A DNA stretch of 64,000 nucleotides from JANNRR01 sp031401675. GTDB taxonomy: Bacteria; Pseudomonadota; Alphaproteobacteria; Rhodobacterales; Rhodobacteraceae. Shown here piece after piece: positions 25,308 through 34,076 of this stretch; positions within the stretch are counted from its first letter, which is position 1; each line of letters starts with the position of its first letter. The DNA lies in NCBI GenBank assembly GCA_031401675.1, contig JANNRR010000011.1, forward strand, positions 8,759 through 72,758, written 5' to 3'. The position numbers and the translations under genes are program-made. The notes below the pieces were generated by a model. The model saw nothing but the letters and a program-made list of their open reading frames with translations. It searched no databases and was not told the origin of the DNA.

Positions 25308-26459
25308 ATGAAAATCCGCGCCATCACCCCCTATGCCGTCTGGGTCGGCATCCGCAACCAGCTGCTGGTCAAGGTCGATACCGACGAGGGCATCTTCGGC
25401 TGGGGCGAAAGTGGGCTGTCGGGCCGCGAAAAGGCCGTCATGGGCGCGATTGAGCATTATCGCGAATTCCTGATCGGACGCGATGCCTTTGCCATAGGCG
25501 CGTTGTGGCAGGAAATGTACCGCAGCCAGTATTTCGAAGGCGGCCGGGTTTTGCAGGCCGCCATCAGCGCCATCGACATCGCGCTCTATGACATCAAGGG
25601 CAAGGCGCTTGGCGTGCCGGTGCATCAACTCCTCGGAGGCAAGCAGCGCACTCACATCCCGACCTTTGCAAGCACCGGCGCTCCGCCCGGGCCAGAGATG
25701 ATCGAACAGGCCCGGCTGCTGATGCAACATGGCTGGACGGCGATGCGCCTGTCGCCGGCCGATCACCAGTCATCGGGCCGCTACGAGCCGCGCGAAAGCA
25801 TTCCCGAAACTGCGAAATGGTGCGTCAAGGCACGCGAGGAACTGGGCGACGCGGTGGTGCTGGGGATCGACTATCATCACCGCCTGTCTGTGGCCGAGGC
25901 CGCCAGTTTTTGCCAGAAAATGCCCAGCGGCACGCTCGATTTTCTGGAAGAACCGATCCGCGACGAGGCGCCCGAAGCCTATGAGGCATTGCGCCGCCTG
26001 ACCGACGTGCCCTTTGCCATCGGCGAGGAATTCGCCTCGAAGTGGCAATTCCTGCCTTACATCGAGCGTGACCTTCACCAATTCAACCGGCTCGATGTCT
26101 GCAACGTCGGCGGCCTGACCGAGAGCATGAAGGTCGCGGGCTGGTCCGAGGCGCATTATGTCGACATGATGCCGCACAATCCCCTGGGACCGGTTTGCAC
26201 CGCCGCCACAGTGCATTTCTGCGCCGCCGTTGCGAATTTCTCATGGCTCGAAACCCGCTCCTCGCCGGCCGAGAAACTCGGTTTCGACAATGCCGACTTT
26301 TTTCCGGTCCAGCCGCGTATCGAAAACGCCGTCTATATGGTCAGCGACGCCCCTGGCCTCGGGGTCGAGGTGAACGAAGACCTGATCCGCAAGCAAAGCT
26401 TCAAGTTCTGGGAAGCGCCACACCTGAAACGCGCCGACGGATCGGTCACCAACTGGTAA
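25308..26459 (+). CDS. Enolase-superfamily sugar-acid dehydratase 4, tandem paralogue
   Basis: A 383-aa protein that can be aligned end to end with its upstream neighbour with hardly any gaps. Shared blocks include GRNQLLVKV-like starts, YRSQYFEGGRVLQAA, IDIALYDIKGKALGVPVHQL, FLEEPIRDE, EEFASKWQFLPYIER and the same C-terminal FWEAPHLKR. By eye roughly three quarters of residues are identical. All catalytic positions are kept (D-Y-H instead of D-W-H, LEEP, GEE, PHNPLGP). Differences concentrate in residues 123-165 and in a short loop near 318-335 that may shape the substrate pocket. A recent tandem duplication is the simplest origin. Confidence 0.85.
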   Translation: MKIRAITPYAVWVGIRNQLLVKVDTDEGIFGWGESGLSGREKAVMGAIEHYREFLIGRDAFAIGALWQEMYRSQYFEGGRVLQAAISAIDIALYDIKGKALGVPVHQLLGGKQRTHIPTFASTGAPPGPEMIEQARLLMQHGWTAMRLSPADHQSSGRYEPRESIPETAKWCVKAREELGDAVVLGIDYHHRLSVAEAASFCQKMPSGTLDFLEEPIRDEAPEAYEALRRLTDVPFAIGEEFASKWQFLPYIERDLHQFNRLDVCNVGGLTESMKVAGWSEAHYVDMMPHNPLGPVCTAATVHFCAAVANFSWLETRSSPAEKLGFDNADFFPVQPRIENAVYMVSDAPGLGVEVNEDLIRKQSFKFWEAPHLKRADGSVTNW

Positions 26460-26471
26460 AGGACGCCTGCC

Positions 26472-27221
26472 ATGACCCTCACGAAAGACATCACCCGCCC
26501 GGCGAAAGAGCATGTGTCCGCGCTTCGCAAGCTCGGGGCCGCCACCGTTGCCGGAACGCTGGCGCATCTCGGTATCCGCCAGCCGCATATCCAGGGCCCG
26601 GTCAGCTGGAACAAGGGCAGGGTCATCGCCGGCCCGGCCCTGACTCTTCTGATGATGCCCAAACGCGAGGATCTTTACGGCGAGGGCGAATACCTCGACC
26701 CCGAAAAGCAGTTGCACCGCCATGTCCTTTACCACGCCCAGGACGGTGACGTGGTGGTGGTGGATGCGCGCGGCGACATGACGGCAGGCATCTTCGGTGA
26801 GATGATGATGACATATTTCAAGGGGCGTGGCGGTATCGGCATGGTCATCGACGGCTGCGTGCGCGACTATCCCGGCCAGATCGAACTGGACATGCCGCTG
26901 TGGATCCGCGGCCTGACGCCCAACTTTCACACACAGACCGGCCTGATGCCCTTTGATTTCAACTGCCCGATCTCCTGTGGCGGCGTCACCGTTATCCCGG
27001 GCGACATCATCGTTGCCGATGACGACGGCGCCGTTTGTGTGCCCGCCGCGATGGCTGCAGCGGTCATCGAACATGCCGGCGTCCATCACGACTGGGAAGA
27101 TTTTTCGAAGTACATGTTGCTGCGCGGCGGTGCCCTGCAACGCTACTACCCTTTGCACGACGACGCGCGCGGCGAATACGAGGCATGGCGCAAGCTGAAC
27201 CCGATGAAGGTCATGCCATGA
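26472..27221 (+). CDS. RraA/HMG-aldolase family protein
   Basis: A 249-aa member of the RraA fold, shared by the RNase E inhibitor RraA and by class II pyruvate aldolases such as HMG/CHA aldolase. The block MVIDGCVRDYPGQ has Asp127 and Arg131-Asp132, the residues used for metal and pyruvate binding in the aldolases, and GGVTVIPGDIIVADDDG is also typical. Extended N- and C-termini make it longer than E. coli RraA (161 aa). Sitting after four dehydratases that make 2-keto-3-deoxy acids, it is better explained as an aldolase cleaving such an acid than as an RNase regulator; this is inference. The stop overlaps the SMP-30 gene. Confidence 0.75.
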   Translation: MTLTKDITRPAKEHVSALRKLGAATVAGTLAHLGIRQPHIQGPVSWNKGRVIAGPALTLLMMPKREDLYGEGEYLDPEKQLHRHVLYHAQDGDVVVVDARGDMTAGIFGEMMMTYFKGRGGIGMVIDGCVRDYPGQIELDMPLWIRGLTPNFHTQTGLMPFDFNCPISCGGVTVIPGDIIVADDDGAVCVPAAMAAAVIEHAGVHHDWEDFSKYMLLRGGALQRYYPLHDDARGEYEAWRKLNPMKVMP

Positions 27222-28129
27222 CTCCGGGCCTGCTGGACTTCGACCCCTATGTCACCCTCGACCCCCGTTTTGCCGCCTTCCCGATAACCGGCGGCCGGGC
27301 CGAGCGGCTGTGGACCGGCGGGACCTGGGCGGAAGGTCCGGCCTGGTTTGCGGCGGGTTATCTGTTGTGGTCCGACATCCCGTCCAACCGCATCCTGCGC
27401 TGGGACGAGCCGACCGGGGTGATCACGACATTCCGGAAGCCCTCGGGCGGGGCCAATGGCAATACGGTCGACCGCGCCGGGCGACTGGTCACGTGCGAAG
27501 GCAGCACCCGCCAGGTAACCCGGACCGAGACGGCGGGGCTGATCACTGTTCTCGCCCGCCGGTTTCAGGGCAAACGGTTCAATGCGCCCAATGACGTGGT
27601 CGAGAAATCCGACGGCTCGCTCTGGTTCACCGACCCTTCCTATGGCGGGCCGGATTATCAGGGTGGGCCCGAATTGGATGGCTGCCACGTTTACCGGCTG
27701 GACCCGGCCACCGGCGACCTGCGCCAGATGACCCACGACATGGTGATGCCCAACGGCCTGGCCTTTTCGCTGGACGAAACCGCGCTCTACATTGTCGATA
27801 CCGGCAGCACACGGGGTGCCGAATACCCCAACCACATCCGCCGCTTCGATGTCACCGATGACGGGCTTGCCAGCGGCGAGGTGTTCTGCACTTCGGCTGC
27901 ACAACGCTTTGACGGGCTGCGGCTGGACAGCACCGGCAACCTCTGGTGCGCCGAGGGCGACGGTGTCCATTGCTATGCCCCCGACGGCACGCTGATCGGC
28001 CGCATAGTGCTGCCGGAACGCGCCGCCAACCTGACCTTTGGTGGCCGCGACGGCGGCTGGCTTCTGATCACCGCCACCACCTCGCTTTACCGGGTGCCCG
28101 TCAATGCCCGGGCTGCGTCGCGCCCATAA
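27218..28129 (+). CDS. SMP-30/gluconolactonase family protein
   Basis: Six-bladed beta-propeller lactonase of 303 aa that hydrolyses sugar lactones to aldonates. Metal ligands are visible: Glu39 in WAEGPAW, Asn125 in FNAPNDVV, Asn179 in MPNGLAFS and Asp232 in RFDGLRLD. No signal peptide, so cytoplasmic. It starts by ATGA overlap with the RraA-like gene. Together with the SDR dehydrogenase (lactone producing) and the dehydratases it completes a sugar to lactone to acid to 2-keto-3-deoxy acid route. Confidence 0.85.
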   Translation: MTPGLLDFDPYVTLDPRFAAFPITGGRAERLWTGGTWAEGPAWFAAGYLLWSDIPSNRILRWDEPTGVITTFRKPSGGANGNTVDRAGRLVTCEGSTRQVTRTETAGLITVLARRFQGKRFNAPNDVVEKSDGSLWFTDPSYGGPDYQGGPELDGCHVYRLDPATGDLRQMTHDMVMPNGLAFSLDETALYIVDTGSTRGAEYPNHIRRFDVTDDGLASGEVFCTSAAQRFDGLRLDSTGNLWCAEGDGVHCYAPDGTLIGRIVLPERAANLTFGGRDGGWLLITATTSLYRVPVNARAASRP

Positions 28130-28171
28130 AGGCCCTCATCCGGCCTCCTACTGACGCAAGGATAATGCAAT

Positions 28172-28588
28172 ATGGGAGTCAGAGGGGGCCAGGACGCCGA
28201 TTTCATGTGGCTGGTAGGCAATGATCCGAATGTAGATCCGGAGTGGATCAAGCGATGCCTGCATCATGGCGAATACATTCTTGAGACCGAAGGATCGGAA
28301 AACAGAGGATTCCTTCGATTCAGCATGTTTTGGGGAAACATCCCCTATATGGACCTGATCTGGGTCGTGGAAGGCCACAGGCGGCAGGGCGTAGGGTCCG
28401 GCATGTTCCGCTTTTGGAAGCAGGAGATGGCACATCGCGGCGCAAGAATACTGATGACCTCAGCGATGGAAAATGAGCCTGAGCCCCAAGCATGGCACCG
28501 GCGAAACGGTTTCAAGGCATCTGGCCAACTTACCTTTGGTAAACTGGAACAGACGCCGGAAGTGTTTTTCGTGCTGGACCTGGTCTAG
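28172..28588 (+). CDS. GNAT family N-acetyltransferase
   Basis: A 138-aa single GNAT domain. The acetyl-CoA loop is HRRQGVGSGMFRFWKQE near residues 69-85, after the beta4 strand DLIWVVEG; the C-terminal block WHRRNGFKASGQLTFG matches GNAT motif B. Codon use is less GC-biased than in the adjacent genes. It lies 42 bp after the SMP-30 gene and converges with the UxuA-like gene, overlapping it by four bases. It has no evident link to sugar catabolism, and its substrate is unknown. Confidence 0.82.
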   Translation: MGVRGGQDADFMWLVGNDPNVDPEWIKRCLHHGEYILETEGSENRGFLRFSMFWGNIPYMDLIWVVEGHRRQGVGSGMFRFWKQEMAHRGARILMTSAMENEPEPQAWHRRNGFKASGQLTFGKLEQTPEVFFVLDLV

Positions 28589-29646
28589 GTTTTGCCAACT
28601 GCGTTTCCGGCCTCCATGAACTCCCCCATCCGGATCAGACCTTGCATGTAGCCGATGGCATGGGCCCGGCCCCGGTGGTTCCAGTCGGAATCGCCATCCA
28701 TATGCGGCACGTGATCGTCGAGCAGGAACCCGTCGAACTCCGTGCGGGCCAGTTGGGCCATGACCTCGGCCGGGTCGAAGTTGCCGTCGCCGATGAAGCA
28801 TTCGGTGAACTCCGGCACGGTCCCCTGAACGTCACGGAAATGGATATAGGCGATCCGGCCCCTGGGTGCGAAATACCCGATCAGCTCATGCACGTTCGCC
28901 CGCCCTCCCGGCATCTCCGAACAGCACCCCAGGCACAGGTCCAACGCCCAGGCCGGACTGCCGCCGGACAGTTCAAAGGCATGGGTAAAGCCCCATGGCC
29001 GATAGAACAGCCGCGCCACCCCGCCCAGCATCGGCACCGGCGGATCGTCGGGATGCAAGGCCAGTCGCACGCCCTCCTCTTCCGCAACCGGCAGCACCGC
29101 ATTGATGAAATATGCATAGTTCGCCCACATCTGATCCTCGGTGATCGCCGGCTCATTGCGGCCAAACACCGGCATCGATGCCGCATGGCCCAGGGTGGTC
29201 GGCATGAACTGGCGCAGATCGGCATCATCGGTGGCATCGACCACCGCCTGATCGAACTGCGTCGCTCCGGCACCGCCGCGCGTCGGGGCCAGCTTTTCCG
29301 AACGCCAGACCGAATTGGGCATGAAGTGATAGCCCAGCACCGGCACCCCGGCCCGGCCAACCGCCCGGATGGTGTGATTGTAGTTCTCGATCTGCGCATC
29401 GCGCCCGGGCAGGCCCAGCATGACCTTGTCATAGAAATGCGTCGGCACGTTCTCTATGGCTTCAAACGCCAGCCCATGCGCCTTGACCCGGTCCACCAGC
29501 GCCCGCACATCGGCCGGTTCCCACCGCGCCTCGCCCGGCAGGGTCGGATTGTTCATTTGAATGCCGGTCGCGCCGATCTGCGCCGCAAACCGCAGCTTTT
29601 CCTCGGTCAACACGTGGAACTGCCCGACGGCGATCCTGATGCTCAT
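28585..29646 (-). CDS. Mannonate dehydratase family protein (UxuA-like) 2
   Basis: A 353-aa TIM-barrel homologue of UxuA, second in the locus. Typical blocks: LALHPDDPPVPMLGG near residues 193-207, LDLCLGCCSEMPGG (metal Cys region), RIAYIHFRDVQGTVP, and LLDDHVPHMDGDS near the C-terminus. The start is ATG 29646, with GGAGG twelve bases upstream; the longer open frame starting at 29814 is not homologous. It is on the opposite strand to the main operon and divergent from a PQQ sugar dehydrogenase gene across about 220 bp. Conversion of mannonate or a related aldonate is predicted. Confidence 0.83.
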   Translation of the reverse strand: MSIRIAVGQFHVLTEEKLRFAAQIGATGIQMNNPTLPGEARWEPADVRALVDRVKAHGLAFEAIENVPTHFYDKVMLGLPGRDAQIENYNHTIRAVGRAGVPVLGYHFMPNSVWRSEKLAPTRGGAGATQFDQAVVDATDDADLRQFMPTTLGHAASMPVFGRNEPAITEDQMWANYAYFINAVLPVAEEEGVRLALHPDDPPVPMLGGVARLFYRPWGFTHAFELSGGSPAWALDLCLGCCSEMPGGRANVHELIGYFAPRGRIAYIHFRDVQGTVPEFTECFIGDGNFDPAEVMAQLARTEFDGFLLDDHVPHMDGDSDWNHRGRAHAIGYMQGLIRMGEFMEAGNAVGKT

Positions 29647-29864
29647 CCCCTGCCTCCTGCTGTCCCGGTTGCGTTGCGCCCGAACGGCTCCCAACTGTCG
29701 CCGCGCCACAGGCTGCCGCATCCGACTGTGACGCCAAGTCCGAACCTGATCAAGCCCGTGCGGCCAACTCTGGCGCATAAGCGGCACCGACCTGCAGGAT
29801 TGACTGGCGCACACGACCGGGATTGGTCAAGGTCAACCCGCAGATCAACCAAAAGGGACCACCC

Positions 29865-31307
29865 ATGAATCGCGCTTTCGCCATTGCCATTGCGGTCCTG
29901 ACGCTTCCGGGGCCGCTTTGCGCCCAAGGTGCGCCCGCCTCAGTCGTCACTGGTGCCGTGCCGTTCGACCAAACCGTCCTGGTCTCGGGCCTTCAGGCTC
30001 CGTGGGAAATCACTTGGGGCCCTGACGACATGCTGTGGCTGACAGAACGCATTGCCGGTCGCATTACCCGCGTCGACCCGTCCGACGGCAGCACCCGCAC
30101 AGCCATCGAGATTGCCGAGGTCGCGGCTGCCGGTGGGCAGGACGGGTTGCTGGGGCTGGCGCTGCACCCGGACCTGCTGGCGGGAACCGGCAATGACCAC
30201 GTCTTTGCTGCCTACACTTATGCCGACATGGAGCGCCCGCCGCATGCCACAGTGACCGATCCGAACAGCCCCTATCGCCAGCTTTACGCCAAGATCATCC
30301 GCCTGACCTATGACGCTGCTGCGGGCACGCTGTCGGACCCGGTAACGGTGATCGACGGCCTGCCTGCCGGGTCCGACCACAACTCGGGCCGGTTGAAATA
30401 CGGCCCCGACGGCATGCTTTACTACACGATCGGCGACATGGGGAATGATCAGCTGGGCAACTACTGCATCCCGATCGAGGCGCAGCGCCTGCCGACCACC
30501 GAAGAGATCGTGGCGGGTGATTACGTCGCCTATCAGGGCAAGTCGCTGCGCCTTGATCCAGATGGATCGATCCCCGACGACAACCCGGCATTCGGCGGCG
30601 TGCGCAGCCACATCTTCACTTATGGCCATCGCAACATGCAAGGCATCGCCTTTGGTCCGGATGGCACACTCTATGCCTCCGAACAGGGACCCAAGACCGA
30701 TGACGAGGTGAACATCCTGCAGCCGGGCGGCAATTACGGCTGGCCACATGTCGCCGGGTACCGCGATGACATGGCCTATCAATATGCCCGCTGGGCCGAG
30801 GCGACGACCCCATGCGAGGACCTGAGGTTCAGCGACACCGCGATTGACCCCTCGGTTCCGCGTACCGACGAGACTGCCTGGGACGTGCCATTTCAGGACC
30901 CGCTGGCGACCCTCTTTTCCGTGCCAAGCGACTGGAATTTCAGCGATCCCCTGTGCGGCGGCATCGATTTCATCTGCTGGCCGACCGTCGCAGCCTCCAG
31001 CATCGAGGCGTACCGTCCGACAGGTGGCGGCATCCCCAGCTTTGACAATGCCCTGCTGGTCACAACGCTGAAACGCGGCTCGCTTTACCGCGTGCCATTG
31101 ACGGCAGATGGCCGGGCCGCTGCCGGACCGGTCGAGCGCTATTTTCAGACGCAGAACCGATACCGCGACCTTGCGGTAAGCCCCGACAATCGTACCATCT
31201 ACGTCGCTACTGACCTCGGCGGCCTGACCGAAGCGCTGGCGGGGGGGGTTACGGACAAGGTGCAGGATTCCGGCGCGATCCTGGTCTTTTCCTACTCCGG
31301 CCCCTGA
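29865..31307 (+). CDS. PQQ-dependent soluble sugar dehydrogenase (GdhB/YliI family), exported
   Basis: Periplasmic beta-propeller quinoprotein of 480 aa, oxidising aldoses to lactones. A Sec signal peptide occupies residues 1-20 (cleavage after PLCA). Family blocks: WEITWGPDDMLWLTER, GGQDGLLGLALHPD, GSDHNSGRLKYGPDGMLYY (His for PQQ contact), FTYGHRNMQGIAFGPDG and PGGNYGWPHVAGY. A Cys-containing insertion near residues 317-380 is longer than in YliI. The start is ATG 29865; AAAAGGGACC lies before it. Lactone produced here in the periplasm could feed the aldonate enzymes of the locus. It converges with the LacI gene two bases later. Confidence 0.88.
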   Translation: MNRAFAIAIAVLTLPGPLCAQGAPASVVTGAVPFDQTVLVSGLQAPWEITWGPDDMLWLTERIAGRITRVDPSDGSTRTAIEIAEVAAAGGQDGLLGLALHPDLLAGTGNDHVFAAYTYADMERPPHATVTDPNSPYRQLYAKIIRLTYDAAAGTLSDPVTVIDGLPAGSDHNSGRLKYGPDGMLYYTIGDMGNDQLGNYCIPIEAQRLPTTEEIVAGDYVAYQGKSLRLDPDGSIPDDNPAFGGVRSHIFTYGHRNMQGIAFGPDGTLYASEQGPKTDDEVNILQPGGNYGWPHVAGYRDDMAYQYARWAEATTPCEDLRFSDTAIDPSVPRTDETAWDVPFQDPLATLFSVPSDWNFSDPLCGGIDFICWPTVAASSIEAYRPTGGGIPSFDNALLVTTLKRGSLYRVPLTADGRAAAGPVERYFQTQNRYRDLAVSPDNRTIYVATDLGGLTEALAGGVTDKVQDSGAILVFSYSGP

Positions 31308-31308
31308 G

Positions 31309-32460
31309 TCAGGACCGGCGCCGTTCCGCAACCCGCGTGCCAATCCCGGCGGCCGGCATCGCCGCTTCGCCCCTGTCGCGGTTCGGCGCAGCCACCGATG
31401 CACGTTCCACCAGCGTGCACTCCAGCTTGGTCAGCGGAAACTGGCTGCGGCTCATGTCGCCGGGCATTGACTCCAGGGCCGTGGTGGCAGCCCAGCGCCC
31501 CAGTTCCCGATGCGGCAGCACCAGCGTGGTCAGCGGCGGCGTCAGATGCCGCGCAATCTCCTGATCGTCATAGCCGACAACCGAGATATCGCCCGGAATG
31601 TGCAGCCCCGCTTCCTTGATCGCCTCGTAAGCCCCGACGGCCATCCGGTCGTTCGAACAAAAGATCGCGGTCGGCGGGTTGGGCAAGGCAAGCAGCGCAC
31701 GGGTTTCGCTGTATCCGGCCGATGTTTGCCAGTTGCCGGTTCGCACCAGCGCCGCGTCAAACGGGATGCCCGCAGAAGCCAGCGCCTGCCGGTAGCCCTT
31801 CAGCCGGTTCTTGGCGGCGTCCATCCACAACTCGCCGGTGATGTGGGCAATGCGGCGGTGACCGGCGCGGGTCAACGTCTGCGTCGCCAGATGTCCGCCC
31901 GCAACCTCGCCCGGCAAAACCGAGGGGAACCGGCGATCGGACGAATAGCAGTTCAGCAGCACCACCGGCTTTCGGCAGTCGTAAAGCGTCCGCGGCACCG
32001 TGACCTCGCGGGTCATGATCGTGGCATAGATGATCGCCTCGACATGCGGTGCCAGAACGGCGGCCAGCGTGCGCTCCTGCATCTTCTCGTCGCTCATCGT
32101 CTGATAGGCAGCGACGATATGCGAAGACGCCCAGGACGCCTCGCGCGCGCCATCAATCGACTCGACGGCCTCCGGACTGGTGGCGATGAAATCGAACACC
32201 ACGGCGATCTGCCGCGAACTGGGGTCGGCCTCCTGCGATTTGGGCAGCACATAGCCAAGTTCTTCGGCAGCCTTGATCACCCGCAGCCGGGTCTGGCGCG
32301 CAATGGTGATGCCGGGGGCCCTGTTCAGAACGATCGAAACCGTGGATTGCGAGCATCCGGCCATCTGGGCAACATCGATCATCGTCACCCGTTTTTGCGG
32401 GGTGATCCTGATCTGGTCGTCCGTTGCCACAGACGGTTTGTCGCCGGTATCCTTTGCCAT
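31309..32460 (-). CDS. LacI family transcriptional regulator 1
   Basis: A 383-aa regulator. The HTH at about residues 25-70 reads TMIDVAQMAGCSQSTVSIVLNRAPG, followed by the hinge and a periplasmic-binding-type effector domain (HRRIAHITGELW, ISVVGYDDQEIARHLTPPLTT). The N-terminus has about 20 extra residues before the HTH, and the C-terminus has a low-complexity tail. It is divergent from an SDR gene; the palindrome at 32650-32669 in the shared region is a likely operator. It probably controls part of the sugar-acid locus. Confidence 0.9.
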   Translation of the reverse strand: MAKDTGDKPSVATDDQIRITPQKRVTMIDVAQMAGCSQSTVSIVLNRAPGITIARQTRLRVIKAAEELGYVLPKSQEADPSSRQIAVVFDFIATSPEAVESIDGAREASWASSHIVAAYQTMSDEKMQERTLAAVLAPHVEAIIYATIMTREVTVPRTLYDCRKPVVLLNCYSSDRRFPSVLPGEVAGGHLATQTLTRAGHRRIAHITGELWMDAAKNRLKGYRQALASAGIPFDAALVRTGNWQTSAGYSETRALLALPNPPTAIFCSNDRMAVGAYEAIKEAGLHIPGDISVVGYDDQEIARHLTPPLTTLVLPHRELGRWAATTALESMPGDMSRSQFPLTKLECTLVERASVAAPNRDRGEAAMPAAGIGTRVAERRRS

Positions 32461-32649
32461 TCCGTTTCTTTTCCGTTCCCGTCATGGGCTCGTGCCCGCC
32501 GCCGCTTCGCCTGCCCTTGTGGCAGTGAAGGAATGTTCCAGTCACAATCGATATTCCTGTGCCGCGGGCACTGCAACCGGCGCCTTGCGCCCGCAATCAA
32601 CACGATCTCTGCCCCGTGCGGCAGCAGGGTAAAGTTCTGCGTTGACCGA

Positions 32650-32669
32650 ATAATATTTACTAATATTAT
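32650..32669. promoter_or_regulatory. Perfect AT-rich palindrome, candidate operator
   Basis: ATAATATT-TACT-AATATTAT, two perfect 8-bp arms around four bases, 27 bp before the SDR start codon and 190 bp before lacI. It stands out in GC-rich DNA and lies where a -10 region or operator is expected. It does not have the central CG of classical LacI operators, so the binding protein is uncertain. Confidence 0.55.
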
Positions 32670-32695
32670 CAATAACACAGCCGGGGTGGGAATCA

Positions 32696-33676
32696 ATGAA
32701 GCTGCTGGTGACAGGGGCAACAGGAAAACTCGGCAGCAATTTCCTGCCGGAGTTTCTGTCACGCGAACGCTACCGGGATTGGCAGGTTGTGGCCCTGTGC
32801 AACAACCGCGTGGTCAAGGAAACCCCCCGGCTCAAGGTTGTTCGCGGCTCGCTTGGCGATCCTGATGCCGTCAAAAAGGCGATGGCCGGTGTCAGCCACG
32901 TGCTGCATCTGGCGGCCGTAAAGGAAAGCCCCGGTCAGGTGATCGATGTCGCGATCAAGGGCATGTTTCACTTGCTGGAGGCGTTTCGCACCTCGGCCAC
33001 CGCACAGCAGTTCATCCTGATCGGCGGGGACTGCTCGGTCGGGCACATGTTCGTGCCGTACGACGCCCCGATCACCGAATCCGCCCCGCGCCGCGCCTAT
33101 CCCGGCACCTATGCCCTGACCAAGGTGCTGGAAGAGGTGATGCTGGAACAGTATCATCAACAGTACGGCCTGAACGGCTGCTGCCTGCGCGCGCCCTGGA
33201 TCATGGAAAAGGATGATTTCCGCCACGCGCTGGATTTTGGCCCCGACCAGTTCGGCGGCCCGCCCTGGACCGATCTGCTGCCCGCATCGGAAGTTGCGCG
33301 GTTCGCCAGCCAGAACATGGTGCCGTTGCTGCTGGACCATACCGGTGCAGCCCTGCGCCGCAGTTTCGTGCACGCGAGCGACGTGGTCTCGGCGATCCTT
33401 GCCGCTTTGGATCATCCGGCTTCGAACGGTCAATTGTTCAACATCGGGATGAACGAGCCTGTCGACTATGCCCGCGTCGCCGACTACCTGCAGTCAACCC
33501 GCGGCTATGCGACGGTCGAGATACCGTCGCCCTACCACAGCAACTGGCTGGACAATTCCAAGGCCCGGCATCTGCTGGACTGGCATCCCGCCATAGCGTT
33601 CGAGGCGCTGGTCGAAGCGGCGTGGACCTATCGGCGTGCAGCCGATGATCCGCGAAAGGTCTGGTACCCCGGTTGA
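32696..33676 (+). CDS. NAD-dependent epimerase/dehydratase (extended SDR)
   Basis: A 326-aa Rossmann enzyme. The nucleotide-binding motif TGATGKLGSNF is at residues 6-16. The active site has YxxxK as YALTKV near residue 140 with Ser/Asp context GGDCSVGHMF. The C-terminal half includes the substrate region FVHASDVVSAILAALDHP and LLDWHPAIAFEALVEA, typical of nucleotide-sugar epimerases and sugar dehydrogenases. It is transcribed divergently from lacI. The ATG 32696 is weakly preceded by GGGGTGGGAA. The substrate is unknown. Confidence 0.82.
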   Translation: MKLLVTGATGKLGSNFLPEFLSRERYRDWQVVALCNNRVVKETPRLKVVRGSLGDPDAVKKAMAGVSHVLHLAAVKESPGQVIDVAIKGMFHLLEAFRTSATAQQFILIGGDCSVGHMFVPYDAPITESAPRRAYPGTYALTKVLEEVMLEQYHQQYGLNGCCLRAPWIMEKDDFRHALDFGPDQFGGPPWTDLLPASEVARFASQNMVPLLLDHTGAALRRSFVHASDVVSAILAALDHPASNGQLFNIGMNEPVDYARVADYLQSTRGYATVEIPSPYHSNWLDNSKARHLLDWHPAIAFEALVEAAWTYRRAADDPRKVWYPG

Positions 33677-34076
33677 TCGCGGGCTCTGATGGATCACGTG
33701 CCTCAGTCCATCATCGTCTTTGCGCCGGCCGCAGTGGTGGCCGGGGTCGTGCTGCGCGGTCGGTCATTGGCCGGCCCCGTTTCGCAGTCGGCAAGACCGC
33801 CGAGGCAGCGCACCATGCCGGGGGTCAATACCGGGCAGGCCGGGGACCTGCGCGATTCCTGGACCTGGCACCCGGCCCATCCCCTCCCCGGGGCCGTTTT
33901 TCGGGTGCACGCCACCCACCGGACGGTCGGTTCATCGGCCCGGGCGACGATGCGTCCCGGTCGGGAAATCATGACGGCGGTGCGTTCGGATCGAGCGACT
34001 GTCATCTCGCCCGGGCCGCCGCCCCATCCCGGTCATTCCCCTTGCCGGCACTGCAGTCGGCCCCTAGTTTACCACC
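33677..34076. other. 400-bp gap without a supported gene
   Basis: GC-rich stretch after the SDR gene. Open frames cross it in several phases, but all are rich in Pro, Arg and Gly and look like shadows. No tRNA, terminator hairpin with T-run or insertion sequence is seen. The promoter for the small gene at 34077 should lie in its last 80 bases. Confidence 0.4.

Noticed and set aside
28642..29868. 408-aa plus-strand open frame
   Set aside because: It is the mirror of the UxuA-like gene on the minus strand; composition is rich in His, Arg and Gln with no domain, as expected of a high-GC shadow frame.
29643..29927. Extra small gene between the UxuA-like and PQQ dehydrogenase genes
   Set aside because: Frames here overlap the starts of both genes; the region is better read as a divergent promoter.
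32528..32548. GTGAAGGAATGTTCCAGTCAC near-palindrome upstream of lacI as another RpiR site
   Set aside because: The GGAA and TTCC arms are separated by two bases, not six, so it does not fit sites A and B; kept out as too weak.
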